From assembly GCA_964036045.1 (NCBI GenBank), contig OZ038386.1, forward strand, positions 15,163,433 through 15,227,432: DNA of 64,000 nucleotides, in the 5' to 3' direction. Every line of letters begins with the position of its first letter. Position 1 is the stretch's first letter. The position numbers and the translations under genes are program-made. Below the pieces are notes generated by a model. The model searched no databases. It worked only from the letters and a program-made list of their open reading frames with translations, and had not been told where the DNA came from. This DNA comes from Eutreptiella sp. 'Long Island Sound 2002' (taxonomy: Eukaryota > Euglenozoa > Euglenophyceae > Eutreptiales > Eutreptiaceae). Shown in pieces: positions 36,316-46,888 of this stretch.

Positions 36316-36710
36316 TTCGTACTGGACGCTCAAAAACATCGCCGTCCAACTTTGATGGGCCCAGAACAACTACAGGAACTCTCTCCATTGTGCTTGCATT
36401 ATGATAGGTGATGTACTGGGGACAACCCAAGACAAATACAAGTTGTCTCAGAGCTGAGAGACAACAATAGTTGACTATAGACAGCACCTCATCCGTAAAC
36501 AACATACCTGTAGCAAATGGGCACAGCAAGCAGTTGTTTCACGCCTCCTAAGTGGGTGCCACCGGTCCCTGTGGGTCCCCCGGACGTACCCAAAGCTTGC
36601 ACCACACATGCACTGTGTGCACACCGATGCGCACCATGGCAAGAGTGCCCTCGGAATTGACCACACTGCGCAACACGTCCCGAAGGTGCCTGGCAAACTA
36701 CAGCCACAAA
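36316..36710 (-). CDS. Two phase-compatible exons of an unrecognised protein
   Basis: Two minus-strand exons fit together. The first (36710-36590, 121 bases) follows a strong acceptor (CTCTCTAATTGCAG) and ends at CTTTGG then GTACGT. The second (36507-36316, 192 bases) follows TTTGCTACAG and ends at a near-perfect donor, CGAA then GTGAGT. The 82-base intron is phase-compatible: FVAVVCQAPSGRVAQCGQF ... ACVVQALG continues into MLFTDEVLSIVNYCCLSALR, then QLVFVLGCPQYITYHNAST and MERVPVVVLGPSKLDGDVF. The first part is rich in Cys and His (possibly zinc-binding); the second has hydrophobic strands. A minus-strand segment near 36840-36880 (NATILLLELGETHAIV) may be the preceding exon. No family is recognised. 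Confidence 0.5.
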
Positions 36711-37741
36711 CTGCAATTAGAGAGGGAGCGGCCGCACAGCGGACTCTGTGCAGGAGGAATCCCTGTGTTGTGGCTGACAAAAGCAACTTTGAATCGAATT
36801 CTAATTTGGTGCTTCTGCTAAGCGGTTTTGTATCACGAGTTCACGATTGCGTGTGTCTCTCCCAATTCCAGCAGCAATATTGTAGCGTTTGCTGTTTCTG
36901 TGCCCATGCACCATACACAGGATGGTGCCTGTTCCCACCTTGCCTCCCGTCTTCCGCTATTGGGGCACACTGTACAACGTGTGAGACTGTGAGACTTTGT
37001 CACATGAACTGTATGACTGGACGCTGAGCAAACACACCGGCTTTGTGAGCGCCCAGTGTCTGTGCTTGCTTGTGTGTCTACGCCCTGTGCCCCAAGGGGC
37101 ACAATCATCATTTCCACTGCAACAGTATCGGTGTGACTCAGGTATGTACAATGGGTTGGTGTAGGTATGTACAGATCACCTGGGTGACTAGCTGTGGTAC
37201 TGCTGTAAGTCATGAAGATTCAAATGGCAGCTGGCGCCAGATACTCACTGCCTGCATACGACCACAGGGGTGGACAACAGTTCAGCTTGAGGGGTTCAAG
37301 GCACTCATTCGGCCATACTAGACTGCTACTTGGGGGATCGTGTATGGGGGGGGGGGGAGGCGGGCAGGTCAGAAGAAGGTATGATGCTTTGCGTGAAGGT
37401 ATTGGGGGGGGGGGGCGTAGGACCAGCCTCTATGTCGCTAAAAAAAAAAGAGTCACGAGGACCTGTACTGTCGGCGTGTCGGTCCATACCTATTTTTGGC
37501 TGGCGTAGTGCAATGGTAATGCTACCGGCAACTGCCGTCGGCTGGCGGCACGGTGGCGGAGCGCGCAACTGCAGGTGTGGTGCCGTGACTTTTGTGGTGT
37601 TGTGTCTTTTTGTTGTGTAGGGGTGTTGTATGGGGGAAAAAACATGAAGACGAAACACGCCACCCATCCACCGGCAGTACCCGTGGTGGAGGGGGCTCCT
37701 AAAGGGGGCGGCTGCGGGGACCTCGCCAACGGCCCCTGGAC

Positions 37742-37815
37742 GGGCAGGGGGAACGAGGAATCGAACCCCCGACGATGACGAATGCCAGTCCATGGCGCAT
37801 CCTACTAGACTGTCC
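37742..37815 (-). mobile_element. tRNA-derived SINE-like unit (unit 3)
   Basis: The minus strand reads AGTCTAGTAGGATGCG (A-box-like) and, after about 35 bases, CGGGGGTTCGATTCCTCG, a T arm with a five-pair stem (one G-T) and a consensus B box. The anticodon arm is irregular. The unit lies 70 bp beyond the end of the LINE reading frame and on the same strand, which could be chance or a shared 3' region. Confidence 0.5.
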
Positions 37816-37884
37816 ATGTCTCTTACTGTCAAAGGTAAAACGATGTACAACCGGTACTGTCCAAAATCCCAACAACCACTATCT

Positions 37885-40745
37885 TTATCGGGCTTCGTCT
37901 CCTGAGTCACACCCGCTGTACCCAGTGGAGCAGGCCGGCGAGAAACAGGGCTGGAGTAGGTGCATAGTGGAGCCTTCTGAGTTGGAGTCGGAGGGGGACC
38001 AAGTGTGGTCTGAGCAAGCGATGGCTGAGGTGGAGGGGGGCGTGGCCATGGCGGACAGCCCCAACTCTTGCATGCGGTTGTGGAATTCAAGTGCAGAGAA
38101 AAAGGGCACCGTGGGCGCCACAATTTGATCAAAAGTGAGTACCTTACACACAGTGGGTGTGAGGGGTTGCTGAGGGGCGATTCGTGGTATCTTAATTTCG
38201 GGCGGTGGACAGCCAATGGTGTGATAGTGTGCTGGCGTCGGCTGTGGGCACAACGGGCTTGACCGTTTGCCCTCCTCAGCTAGCTTATCGGCTTCTTCAT
38301 AACTGCTGACCTGTACGTGGGACGCGACTTGGGCCCATTACACCGTGCGGCTCGGACGGTTTAGTTCATGGAGCAATTGCTCCCACAGCTGTGGTGTGGG
38401 CACTGCGCTTGAGCCGTGCCAGCCTCGGACGCGCCGGCGTCGTGCCGCACTTGTGGCTGCCAGGTAAACATAGCTATTTTAGGGAAATCACAAATTTTTT
38501 GGGAGCTTGCGGACTGCAGCCTGCATCTCGGCCACGTTGTTGGTTTGATGCAAAAAGACTGGCCAGGAGGCTGACAGGGCCGTGTTGCCACTAACGTAGA
38601 CCCCATAGCCTGCCACTAGACCAACACTATCTATTCGTTTGGCAGAGCCGTCACTAAAAACCAAAACATGGCCACTGGCCTCTAGGTCAAGCAGTTGTTG
38701 GTCTAATTTATCATCCACGCGTGGTTTTCGCTCCTACCTACGGCGTGCCTGTTGCCTGGCTGCGGTAGGGGGGGGGTTGAGGGTGAGGGGGGCACTTGGG
38801 GGGGAGGTAAGAGCCTTCGTGAAAGAGTTCAAATGGTTGCGTGCAATCAGGAGATGGTGGGGGCATCGTTCCCACCGGGATAGGATGCATTCCCATTCTT
38901 TAAAAAGCAGTTCCAATGATCCCCGAAAGGAGGGGTTCTATTTGTAGGTGCAACGCACTTTCCAGTTGGCCATGGTGGCTGCCCACCCGAGGAGACCATG
39001 CGGTGTGGAAAGCGCTTTGGTCGGGCGATGTTGCATCATATCTTTAACACTGAGTGACATTCCTGCAGCAGGTGCGAAACTAGAGTCAATTTTGTTGAAG
39101 ATTGAATTCAACAAAGTACAATGAAACAGTGAGTGGGAGATCGTTTCTTGTTGCCCATCGAGTGGGCAGTTGACTTCTTCCGGCCTCCAATCTTTTTGCC
39201 TGTCTCCCACAGCCTGCTCCCACAAGGAGGCGTTCCTAGAGGGCCCTGTGGATGAAGTCCTTGTGAGCCGCTGGTAGTGGGCATTTGTGAAAAGCTTGCC
39301 ATACCTCTTGCGAGGCGCGTGAGGGGAGTGTATGTGGCTGGGCCAAAAACAACGCCACTCCTGGTTTGTTCCAAGAACCCCAGAAAGCGGGGGGGGGGGG
39401 GGTGTCGTCCCCCATAGGGTTCTGATTTTGAAGAGGTTGTGGTGCGGAGTCCCCAGGGGGTCGGCTGGTGATGCCAGCCAATGCTGCCGCATATATTGTC
39501 TTCCATGACGGGGCCAGGTGGTTGAGTAGCGTGTCATCTTCAAGCAAGGCACCAACAATGAGCACAAAAAGCGCATTGTGCCAAAGGGGGGTGTCGTAGG
39601 CCGAGAGGTCCTCTAAGGCCCCTTTGTTCGGTTGTTTGACTAACGAGAAGGCTCGGGCACTCCATGCCAAACATGGCATAGTCCGCAAAACTAGTTTGCT
39701 CCCCATCTAAAAGAGGGGGAGCTTTGAAGGTTCCACAAACATGCCATGCAAGTGCTGAAACGGCTGGTTTACAGTAGGGTGCAAGGAAGTGGGTTCTGTG
39801 ATGTGGGTAAGGAACAAAGATGAGTGCTGCCATTACAAGAAAACTTTCGCGGGGGGTGGGGGCAGACTGTAGCCCCCCACCTCGGGGCTGTGGGCAAGGA
39901 TGTCGGGGGCGATACCCCAGGAATTTAGATTGAGCGTTGTTTTATAAATGAACGTGAGCAAGTCTACCACTTCGTCCAACTGGAAAAACAACTTTGGCCA
40001 CATGCACCAAAAAAAAAAAAGAGGCAGGACCCACAGCTTGAGTAGCGCCACTCGCTGAGGCAGAGATAGGGCCCAGTTTTGCATAGTCAATGCCCTGGCC
40101 ATGCTTTTTGGATGGCAGCATTGTAGGACTGCCCATGGGTGACATGTCCAATCTTGATTCCAAGGTATTTATATTCACGCTGGATGAGCAAATGTGTCGC
40201 CGTGAGCACGGCTTGCGGCCTAGGGCTCCAGTCCACTTTGAGAAGGATAGCTGATTTATCAACGTTCACATGCACGCCTGAGTGTGGAGAGAAGGACTTG
40301 AGACAATCAATAGCTTGGCAAAAATGGAGCCCACCAGTGCAGGGGGCCTATGATAATGATCAGAAGATCGTCAGCATAGAGGAGGACCGTAATTCTTGGA
40401 GACAATGCTTTCCATTTATCCGCTAACGGGGAAAAGAGCATTGCAAACATGGAGGGGGAGAGCGCGCATCCCTGTCTGACCCGTAGGTGGGCCGGCATTT
40501 GGAGTTCAGCGGGATCCCCCCATGTATGATTGGGCCCTATCGGGGCTTGAAAAAGTAGGAGCAAGATCGTGACATATGCGGGGGGATATGCATCATGCGA
40601 GAAAAGGTGCCGGTGTATGTGTGCGTGACGAAATCAAATGCTTTTTTAACATCACTGCGGCAGAAAAGGCCTTCATGCATCGCGTCCCAGGTGCCGAAGG
40701 CTTGCCACAAATTATCAAAAATTCTATTGCCTTCGGCAGTGCACC
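37885..40745 (-). mobile_element. 5'-truncated, frameshifted non-LTR retrotransposon (LINE) with RNase H
   Basis: Read on the minus strand, the domains appear in LINE order. RT motif A is DVKKAFDFV (about 40650). The next block is VRQGCALSPSMFAMLFSPLA (about 40470), followed by the catalytic YADDLL (about 40370), then AIDCLKSFSPHSGVHVNVDK and YKYLGIKIGH. The thumb/connection segment is LSLPQRVALLKLWVLPLFFF (about 40060), then DTPLWHNALF and a zinc-knuckle-like C-x(n)-HSLFHC segment (about 39130). RNase H follows, with VFSDGSAKR, GYGVYV and NNVAEMQ (38718-38500) and a C-terminal SSYEEADKLAEEGKR (about 38290). At least five frame changes separate the blocks (for example near 40565, 40315, 39700 and 38485), so it is dead. 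The 5' end stops near 40745, before the rest of RT and the endonuclease. 5' truncation is usual for LINEs. The last open segment ends at 37885. Confidence 0.85.
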
Positions 40746-40879
40746 TCGAAGAGAGGGTGACAGTCAGCCATCAGTCAGTCAGATAGGCCAGCAGTCAGTC
40801 AGACAGAAACACACACTTTGGGTTTTTTGTCAGTAGCAGACACATGATCAAGCAGTCGGGAGCAAATTGGTTGTCAAAA

Positions 40880-40952
40880 GCGGCAATGGCCGAATGGTAA
40901 TGCAGGCGGCTGCAAACAATTCGGTCGGTGGTTCGAACCCTGCAACGATCAA
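40880..40952 (+). mobile_element. tRNA-derived SINE-like unit (unit 4)
   Basis: A plus-strand A-box-like AATGGCCGAATGGTAATGC is followed 45 bases on by a B box GGTGGTTCGAACCCTGC. No clean cloverleaf forms across the middle. It is 130 bp outside the truncated 5' end of the LINE and is paired head to head with unit 5. Confidence 0.5.
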
Positions 40953-40967
40953 TATTTGCAGCGGCGC

Positions 40968-41052
40968 CACCGGCGTCTGCCGACCAGGATTCAAACCGCC
41001 GACGTAAAATACTGCGGTCCAGCGCGTTACCATTCGACCAGCAGAGGTTTTT
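40968..41052 (-). mobile_element. tRNA-derived SINE-like unit (unit 5), inverted to unit 4
   Basis: The minus strand reads CTGGTCGAATGGTAACGCGC (A box) and GGCGGTTTGAATCCTGG (B box). It resembles unit 4 (GGCCGAATGGTAATGC and GGTTCGAACCCTG), so the two form an inverted pair separated by less than 30 bp. A C-run of about 20 bases follows near 41104. Confidence 0.5.
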
Positions 41053-41303
41053 CGAGCGCACAGCCTCCCCACTGCTTGAAGCCTGCTGAGCGAAAACTTT
41101 TGACCCCCCCCCCCACCCCCCCCCCAAAAAAGTGTTATCCAGTTTTAGGGGATAGAGGCCTCAGAATCAAAAAAATCTATTGGGGGATGGTCTTATTGGG
41201 CAAAATAATGATTTTACAAGGGGCTGGACATCAAATATCATGCCTTGGGGTATGCTACGTGAATGACCCCAAAAAGGGGGGGTGTATGCGTGCCAATGCA
41301 ATC

Positions 41304-41480
41304 CCACGTGTGGGCGGAATGGCTACATCACCCCTGCCTTCCCGGGGGTCCCCACACGGGGGTAGAATCAGAAGTGGCTACATCACCCCTGCCTTCCCGA
41401 GGTACCCATGGCGGGGAGAAATCAAAGTGGCTACATCACCCCTGCCTTCTTGGGGTCCCCATGGTGGGGAGAACTCGACC
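41304..41480. repeat. Small relative of the 85 bp satellite (3 units, 53-55 bp)
   Basis: Units begin at TGGCTACATCACCCCTGCCT (41321, 41376 and 41429) and end with GGGGGTAGAATCAGAAG or GGGGAGAAATCAAAG. These match the TGGCTACCTCACCCCTGCC and GGGGGGCAAAATCAGAAG parts of the 85 bp unit at 58.4 kb. Before the first unit is CCCACGTGTGGGCGGAATGG, which corresponds to the CCCAC-NN-GTGGG dyad with centre GT. Later units lack that dyad, which explains the shorter period. Confidence 0.7.
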
Positions 41481-41861
41481 TAGAAAAGAGTGGATGTGGT
41501 GGAGATGAGCAAAAAAGTGTGAAAAGGGGTGGAAATGGGTGAAACTAGGTGAAAATCCAAAAATGCCATATCCGCAATGTGGAAGAAGCATCAAAACTGA
41601 TGCTAGGGCTAACAATGATGCCCCTAGTATCTCAAAGTATGGGTCTCTAGTACGGCCAAATAGTTGCACTGCGTGCGCACATTGCGCTACGTGTGCGCCC
41701 TTTCAGTCCTTGCAAGTGGGTCCCTCCAAAACGGAATTTGTGCGAGTGCACCTATGGGACGGGCTGTCTGTCCATGGCATGGTATTTGAGTTGTCAAGAA
41801 CGAAACAGTGCCCAGTGTGTGAGATTGGTGGGTAAATGTGCATTGATGGCGTGAAAGCCTT

Positions 41862-42010
41862 CTAAGTAAATGCTACATATCCAACGCAAGCCATTTTTTC
41901 CAACCCGTCAATGTACATAATATGGAAGCCCTTCTCCTCTAGACCATTGAGCAAGGCGTCTAGTTTATGAGACTCTTTAGTTGCCAAGCTTACATAGTCT
42001 GCCTTGGAGA
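41862..42010 (-). pseudogene. RNase H relic of a second LINE
   Basis: The minus-strand segment KLDALLNGLEEKGFHIMYID followed by GLEKMACVGYVAF aligns by eye with the LINE RNase H at 38.7 kb (KLDQQLLDLEASGHVLVFSD followed by GSAKR...VGLVAGYGVYV). K-L-D, L-L, L-E, G and the D-G dyad coincide. The catalytic DGS serine is a leucine and the frame ends directly after this region (TAG), so it is a decayed fragment, perhaps from a related LINE copy. Confidence 0.4.
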
Positions 42011-42446
42011 CGGCGGGTGTGGGCGGTGGTGGGTTTAGATTGGTATGAAGCAATTTGCTGCCGAAGTGAAGTGTCAGTGCACCACTGAAATGCAATATTG
42101 ATGTCAATTACTTGGTTAAGTGGGTGCCAAACACAGCCCTTGCCTTCGCATGCATGCATGGGTATTCCGCAACGAGGCAACTACTGCAGGATGTTGGTGC
42201 ACTGGTCCCATTTTATCGTATCCTATACTCCCATGACAATCTGACGAATGGCATGGGTTGCCATGGACACGTGGCACAATTTTAGCAAGGATTTTGAGGG
42301 TTGGCCTTTATCTGCACTACTTTGGACACGATCGTGTCTTGATATGTGTCCAACTGAAGTAGAAACCGAAATTGCAGTGCCACGGGTCTAGGCTGACCCC
42401 ATACAGTTCATTTATTGCTTTGCGATGGGTACACAGGCAATAGGTA

Positions 42447-42739
42447 TCAACCCATGGGGCACTGCACAAAGACCTCATGCATTAGTGGTAGGACGCAGTT
42501 GTTTAAAAAATGCCGCTCAATCTCGACTTTTTTATTGTACAAAGCAGTGTCTTTATCTGCAATCACCTTCCCGTCAAGCACTGTGATGGCGAAGTGGACA
42601 TCAGGATTCTCATTGATGTGCAACTGCAACATGGTCTGCAATCGATCTTTGAGGGGGATCAAATCCTCAGTCACCCTCAACCTTATCATACTGTCAACAA
42701 TGTCATCATCATATTCCAAACTTTCGCACCCCAACTTCC
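42447..42739 (-). CDS. Duplicated exon, copy 1 (partner 55353-55627)
   Basis: An open minus-strand exon preceded by a T-rich tract and acceptor (GTGGTGCACAGTAG before GGAAGTT). The peptide reads KLGCESLEYDDDIVDSMIRL, then RVTEDLIPLKDRLQTMLQLH, then INENPDVHFAITVLDGKVIA and the C-terminus CVLPLMHEVFVQCPMG (TGA). The second copy at 55.4 kb differs by few residues and lacks six in-frame codons (KVIADK). Homology extends past the stop to about 42068 with a 155 bp block absent from the other copy. The upstream exon present next to copy 2 is not seen here, so this is probably a partial duplicate. Confidence 0.5.
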
Positions 42740-43441
42740 CTACTGTGCACCACAAAACCCACAAAATGTGCCCTACAGCTAGATCGCAGCTAATTTCCTT
42801 GCCATATAAATGTTATTTTGCCAAGGGTAAGCCAGTCGATCATACTGCACCTGGTGTGCATCGTCAATACCACAGTTCTTGATCTCGATTCTCAATTTCT
42901 TTCCAATTTGTGACTACAAGAAACAGCGCGGTGGATTGGTGGATTTTGGTGCAATATATCTTTGTCTATAGTACTACCTCTACTACAGTACTATAGTACA
43001 TACAATGTGATACCCATGCATGATCGTCAGCGAAACGCTTTTGGGTTGTGAGAAGTATCGCCGACATGTAGACATACGCCACCGGCATTTGACGCTACCA
43101 CCAACAGGGCATGCATCTAGGTAGAGCCACTTGGCCACCAGAGACATAGGTGCCCACAGAGTACAACCACGCTGCAAACACTACCCTAGGCCCAATGACC
43201 CTAGACACAATTCCCTAGGCAGCATCTAAGGATAGCGCTGCGTTACTGCCCACATGTTGCGGTCCTATAGATCTATTTGGATGTTGTATCTCATGGGAAA
43301 ACCCAGTAGGCATATTCTAGGTAGAAGATAGGTAAAAGATTGCAAATATCTTGACAGATCTGCACCCCCTCCCCCAGCAGAATTAGCCCAAAGAAACTCA
43401 AGATTACCCCACACTTGGGGGTTCCTAACTCAACCACCTTA

Positions 43442-43730
43442 CCCCCCCCCCTTGTAATCTCCCCACCAATGTTGTGACGCCCCCCCCCCCCCCCACAGTG
43501 GGGGGAACGGTCACGAAGTGACGGTCCCCCCCCCCCAGGGGGGGGGGATTGCACTACCAAACTGCACCATAGTATCATAGTATCACAGTGTAAATCAACT
43601 TCGGCGCGTTTGGTGCCTTGTACAAATTTTCTTTGGCGCCTTTGGCGCCAAGTATTTTCTGTGCTTTTTGGGCCAAAATGACCGTTCCCCCCAAGGGGGG
43701 GGAAAATTGCAAGGGGGGGAGATGACAAGG
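43442..43730. mobile_element. MITE-like element, GACGGTC family, copy 2
   Basis: It begins after TA (43440-43441) with a C run and CTTGTAATCTCCCC, mirrored at the right by GGGGGGAGATGACAAGG (43712-43730), so the terminal motif CCTTGT(A/C)ATCTCCCC resembles the CCTTGTCGTTCCCC ends of the element at 6747. The subterminal GGTCACGAAGTGACGGTCCC matches GGTCACCAAGCGACGGTCCC in that element. The right terminal homopolymer and TA are missing, so the end is decayed. Confidence 0.5.
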
Positions 43731-43734
43731 CCGC

Positions 43735-44895
43735 AATTGGTCAGGTGTGGAACCGCCACTTTCGCTCCAGCCGCGCCTGCCCCAGGGCCTTCCTTGCGTA
43801 ATCAGTTCTCAAGTTCGGGCTTGTGGCCAGTGGCCTGCTGCATTGTCCCAGTGTTCCAGTCCCTGCCTCCCTGGCTGGGGTCAGGGCTGTGGGATCAGGG
43901 CTTTGGGTTCTGGGCTCTATTGCCTGGGTCACTTCGCCGCTTGAGTCCGGGGTTCGGGTCGGGGGTCGGGAGATTACAGGGGGGGTGGGGGTAATGTGGC
44001 ATAGTAAAATTGGGCAACTCAAAAAACCTCAATTTTTCACCCGCCACCACTCACCCTTACGAAAGAGACGAAGCTGGCTGACCTTAAAATATTTTTTTGT
44101 CCCCCCAGCACTTTCATTCTGGCATCCTTGGTCCTGCAGCCACAGAACCTTCGATCCCACCCAAGGGCAGGATATGTTCTCACTGGGCCATGGGAGTAGG
44201 CCTTACTAATGCCCTGGGCACTATCTAAAAGATCTAAGCTCGGCTAGCAGAGGGCCCCTTGCCTCGCATCTTTAAAAAGGGTGAGTGGTGGTATGTGAAG
44301 GGCGGCGGGGGTTGAAAAAGTTTTGCCACTTGGCGCCTGGACTGATCCTAGGTAATGCGTGGCACTGCCACTCATTGCCTGGAATCCGGACTGGGATCAG
44401 GGGGGCTGATGGAGGGGACATGGTCCAAAAGGAGCCATAGCTCTGATTGGGGTTCTGGTTGGCGGCATGCAAGGCAAGGCACCAAGTTTGTCTGCGTGCA
44501 ATTGATGAACACAAGTACCAATCCACTGACACCATGATCCTGAGGGTTGCATTAAGACATAGCAAACAATGCAAAGCAACTCGGAACCACCGCAGACACT
44601 CTCACCCTGAAGGCTGCTTCCAATAGATTCACACTGAGATGCTGGAGGACAGTTGGAGTGGGGTGGGCACCGATCCAAACCAGTCTGGCTGACTGACCAC
44701 AGACATGTAGGGGGGTAGGGCAGCGGCGACGCAGTGAAGTGGCCCATGGAATTGAGGGGTGCTGCCGGCCCCTAGGCCTCTGTTAGTCTGGGCCTTTTGA
44801 TACGAAGGAAAAGGGGAGGTGCTCATTTGGACAAAGACGGAAGTGGCAGTGGCCGTTTGCTCTCCTGCCACTTAGTTTGTCGGCCATCGTCTGCC
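43735..44895. other. No recognisable gene
   Basis: Short open frames only, with no recognised motif. This is the 3' side of the AAA+ gene, and no poly(A) signal could be assigned. Confidence 0.4.
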
Positions 44896-45802
44896 TCATA
44901 TGAACTCTTCGACAGCCGTTGTGACATCCGCGACCACCAGCGCCTTGCCACACGCCTCCGCCGCTCCTGCCACGACCCGATTCGCCCGGGGGCGCATCGC
45001 AGCCTGCCAAACCTTGACCACATCGCGAGCGTTCCCCCAGCCGTCCAGCAACACCAGCTCTGCGAACCCTCGCTCCAAGGCGGCACACGCAGCCTCGTCG
45101 AGTCCGAGGCTCTTTGCTCGAGCAGTTCGCTTGAAGAAGCACACACAGTCCTCAGGACCCCAGTTGGGGAACTCCAGCGTGTGAGAGAATCTACTCTTCA
45201 GCCCAGAGTCCGCCCGCAGCATGTCATCGATATCCTTCCTGTACCCAGCCACCACCACCACTAGCCCGGCGTAGAGGGGGTCCGTCATCGCCGCCACAAG
45301 GGTGTTGCACACCTCCGACCCAAACTGTCCCTGACCAAGCGTGTACGCCTCATCGATGAAGAGAACGCCGCCTTTCGCCTTGGCGAGGAGGCCGTGCACC
45401 TTCTCCTTCGTCTGCCCCATGTACTGGCCCGTCATTTCGAGCCCAGAGGTCTCCTCCACATGGCGGCGGCTGATGAGCCGGAGTCCACAGAGTACAAGTA
45501 CATCCGCGAGCGCGCGGGCGACTGTGGTTTTTCCGGTACCAGGGGACTCGACAAAGAGGAAGTGGCCGATGGGGCGAACCCTCCTCACAATCCTGCTTGG
45601 CAACGGTGTATGTATTCTGCAGCTCCTGAAGCTTGCGTTTTACCGACTCCATCCGGCACAACTCATCCAGAGGAGCGAACGGGTCACTCGAGGGTGTGCC
45701 ACTGTCACTGGGGAGAAGCCATTCCATTGCAGTTTTGATATATTGAGGAAGGATCTCTTTGGTGTGCAGTTGCAGCGTGGTTTCGCCCCCGGCGGCCCCC
45801 AT
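44896..45802 (-). CDS. AAA+ ATPase, SpoVK/CbbX-like, with one frame disruption
   Basis: From ATG at 45802 the frame reads MGAAGGETTLQLHTKE ... DPFAPLDELCRMESVKRKLQ, the usual N-terminal helix before the AAA core in the SpoVK/CbbX family. The core follows. Walker A is ESPGTGKTTVARAL (about 45540). A pore-loop-like segment reads TGQYMGQTKEKV. Walker B is GGVLFIDEAYTLGQG, sensor 1 is VVVVAGYRKDID, the arginine-finger region is GLKSRFSHTLEFPNW, and the sensor 2 lid is GWGNARDVVKVW. Family members are hexameric remodelling ATPases; CbbX activates red-type Rubisco, but other relatives have other clients, so the substrate is unknown. The N-terminal and core parts are in different frames: one extra base (or two missing) lies between about 45600 and 45560, in GGGTTCGCCCC. 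This could be an assembly indel in a homopolymer or a real pseudogenising mutation. Stop is TGA at 44896; joined length is about 300 codons. Confidence 0.8.
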
Positions 45803-46391
45803 GACTCAGTGGGACTTGAAACGAACCCGGTGCAAAGAATGGCCCAGGGCACACTCTAGCAAAGACTCCAGCGGGCTCCTTGTTGACCGACCCGCGGGCA
45901 GGACTACTGAATTGATGGAATAGCACATAGCACTGTTGAGGGCGGTAGGAAGCAGTGAACCGTCCCCTGTTCCAAGGGTACATCCAATACCACTCTGCAA
46001 GGCACAAGGCTGTGCACAGGCCTGGCTCATTCTTTTCTGTGGATTGACCATTGGTTGGGGGAAAGAGTTAGAAGCACTGGGGTCCCTTCCGCGGAAGGAA
46101 AGCTGTCAAAGGGAGTGGTGTCTGAACGGAATAGAGACCGCCAACAGACGGATGCCAAACATCCACATACCCCAACACCATTCCATACCCGCCCAGTTCC
46201 CATCCCCCAAAGGCTGAGGACTGAGAAAGAGTGACAGACAGGGCAGAGACACACCGAGAGGCCACAGCCAAGGATTTAATCTTGCAAGGGCCCAGTGTTG
46301 GGTACATGCCACCTTTTGGGGAGGATCTCAGACATCTCAACTAGGGGGGGGGGGTAAAGAGCAGGACAGACACACACTGCCTTTCTGTTCA

Positions 46392-46832
46392 TACACCCCC
46401 CCCCTCACCCTTGTCCTGTCCCCCCCGGCGCGCGACGGTCCCCCTCTACCCCTTGGGCAACGCCCGCCAAATGACAGTTCCACAGCCCTGGGGGGGGGGG
46501 GGGGGCACTGTCATATACTATAAGTGATGCGGCGATATCCATCGCCACGCTCAGAGTTCCCAATAACCCTCGCCAGGGTGGGCTCCTTTGTTGAGCGGAT
46601 GAAAATCACATGTGTTCCAGGTGGGAACAGGGTTGTGCTATCCAAATCCATGAGTGAATATGCAACTGAAAATGTCCCGCCACAATATGTACAGTGGATG
46701 GGCAACAACAGCAGTGTGTGGGGAACCACACTGCAGCTTCAAACTGCGACATGCAATTTTCTGGTGGTTGACAAAATGCCATCCCCCCCCAAGCCTGAGG
46801 GTATGGACGGGGGGGGGACAGGGGGGGGGGGG
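46392..46832. mobile_element. Probable MITE-like element, GACGGTC family, copy 3
   Basis: The left side has TACACCCCCCCCCTCACCC, CTTGTCCTGTCCCCCCC and CGACGGTCCCC. The right side has GGGGGGGACAGGGGGGG near 46811-46833, an approximate inverted counterpart. The core at about 46590-46700 matches 6970-7090 of copy 1 (GGTTGTGCTATC(C)AA, AATGTCC(C/T)GCCA) and encodes a minus-strand LDSTTLFPPGTHVIF, against LDSTTMFPPGTSVMF in copy 1. Ends are less clear than in copy 1, and the borders are approximate. Confidence 0.5.
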
Positions 46833-46888
46833 GCTGTCGATCCAGGGTCCCTGGCCACGCCACCCACGGCATGACTCCCCCTAAAACC

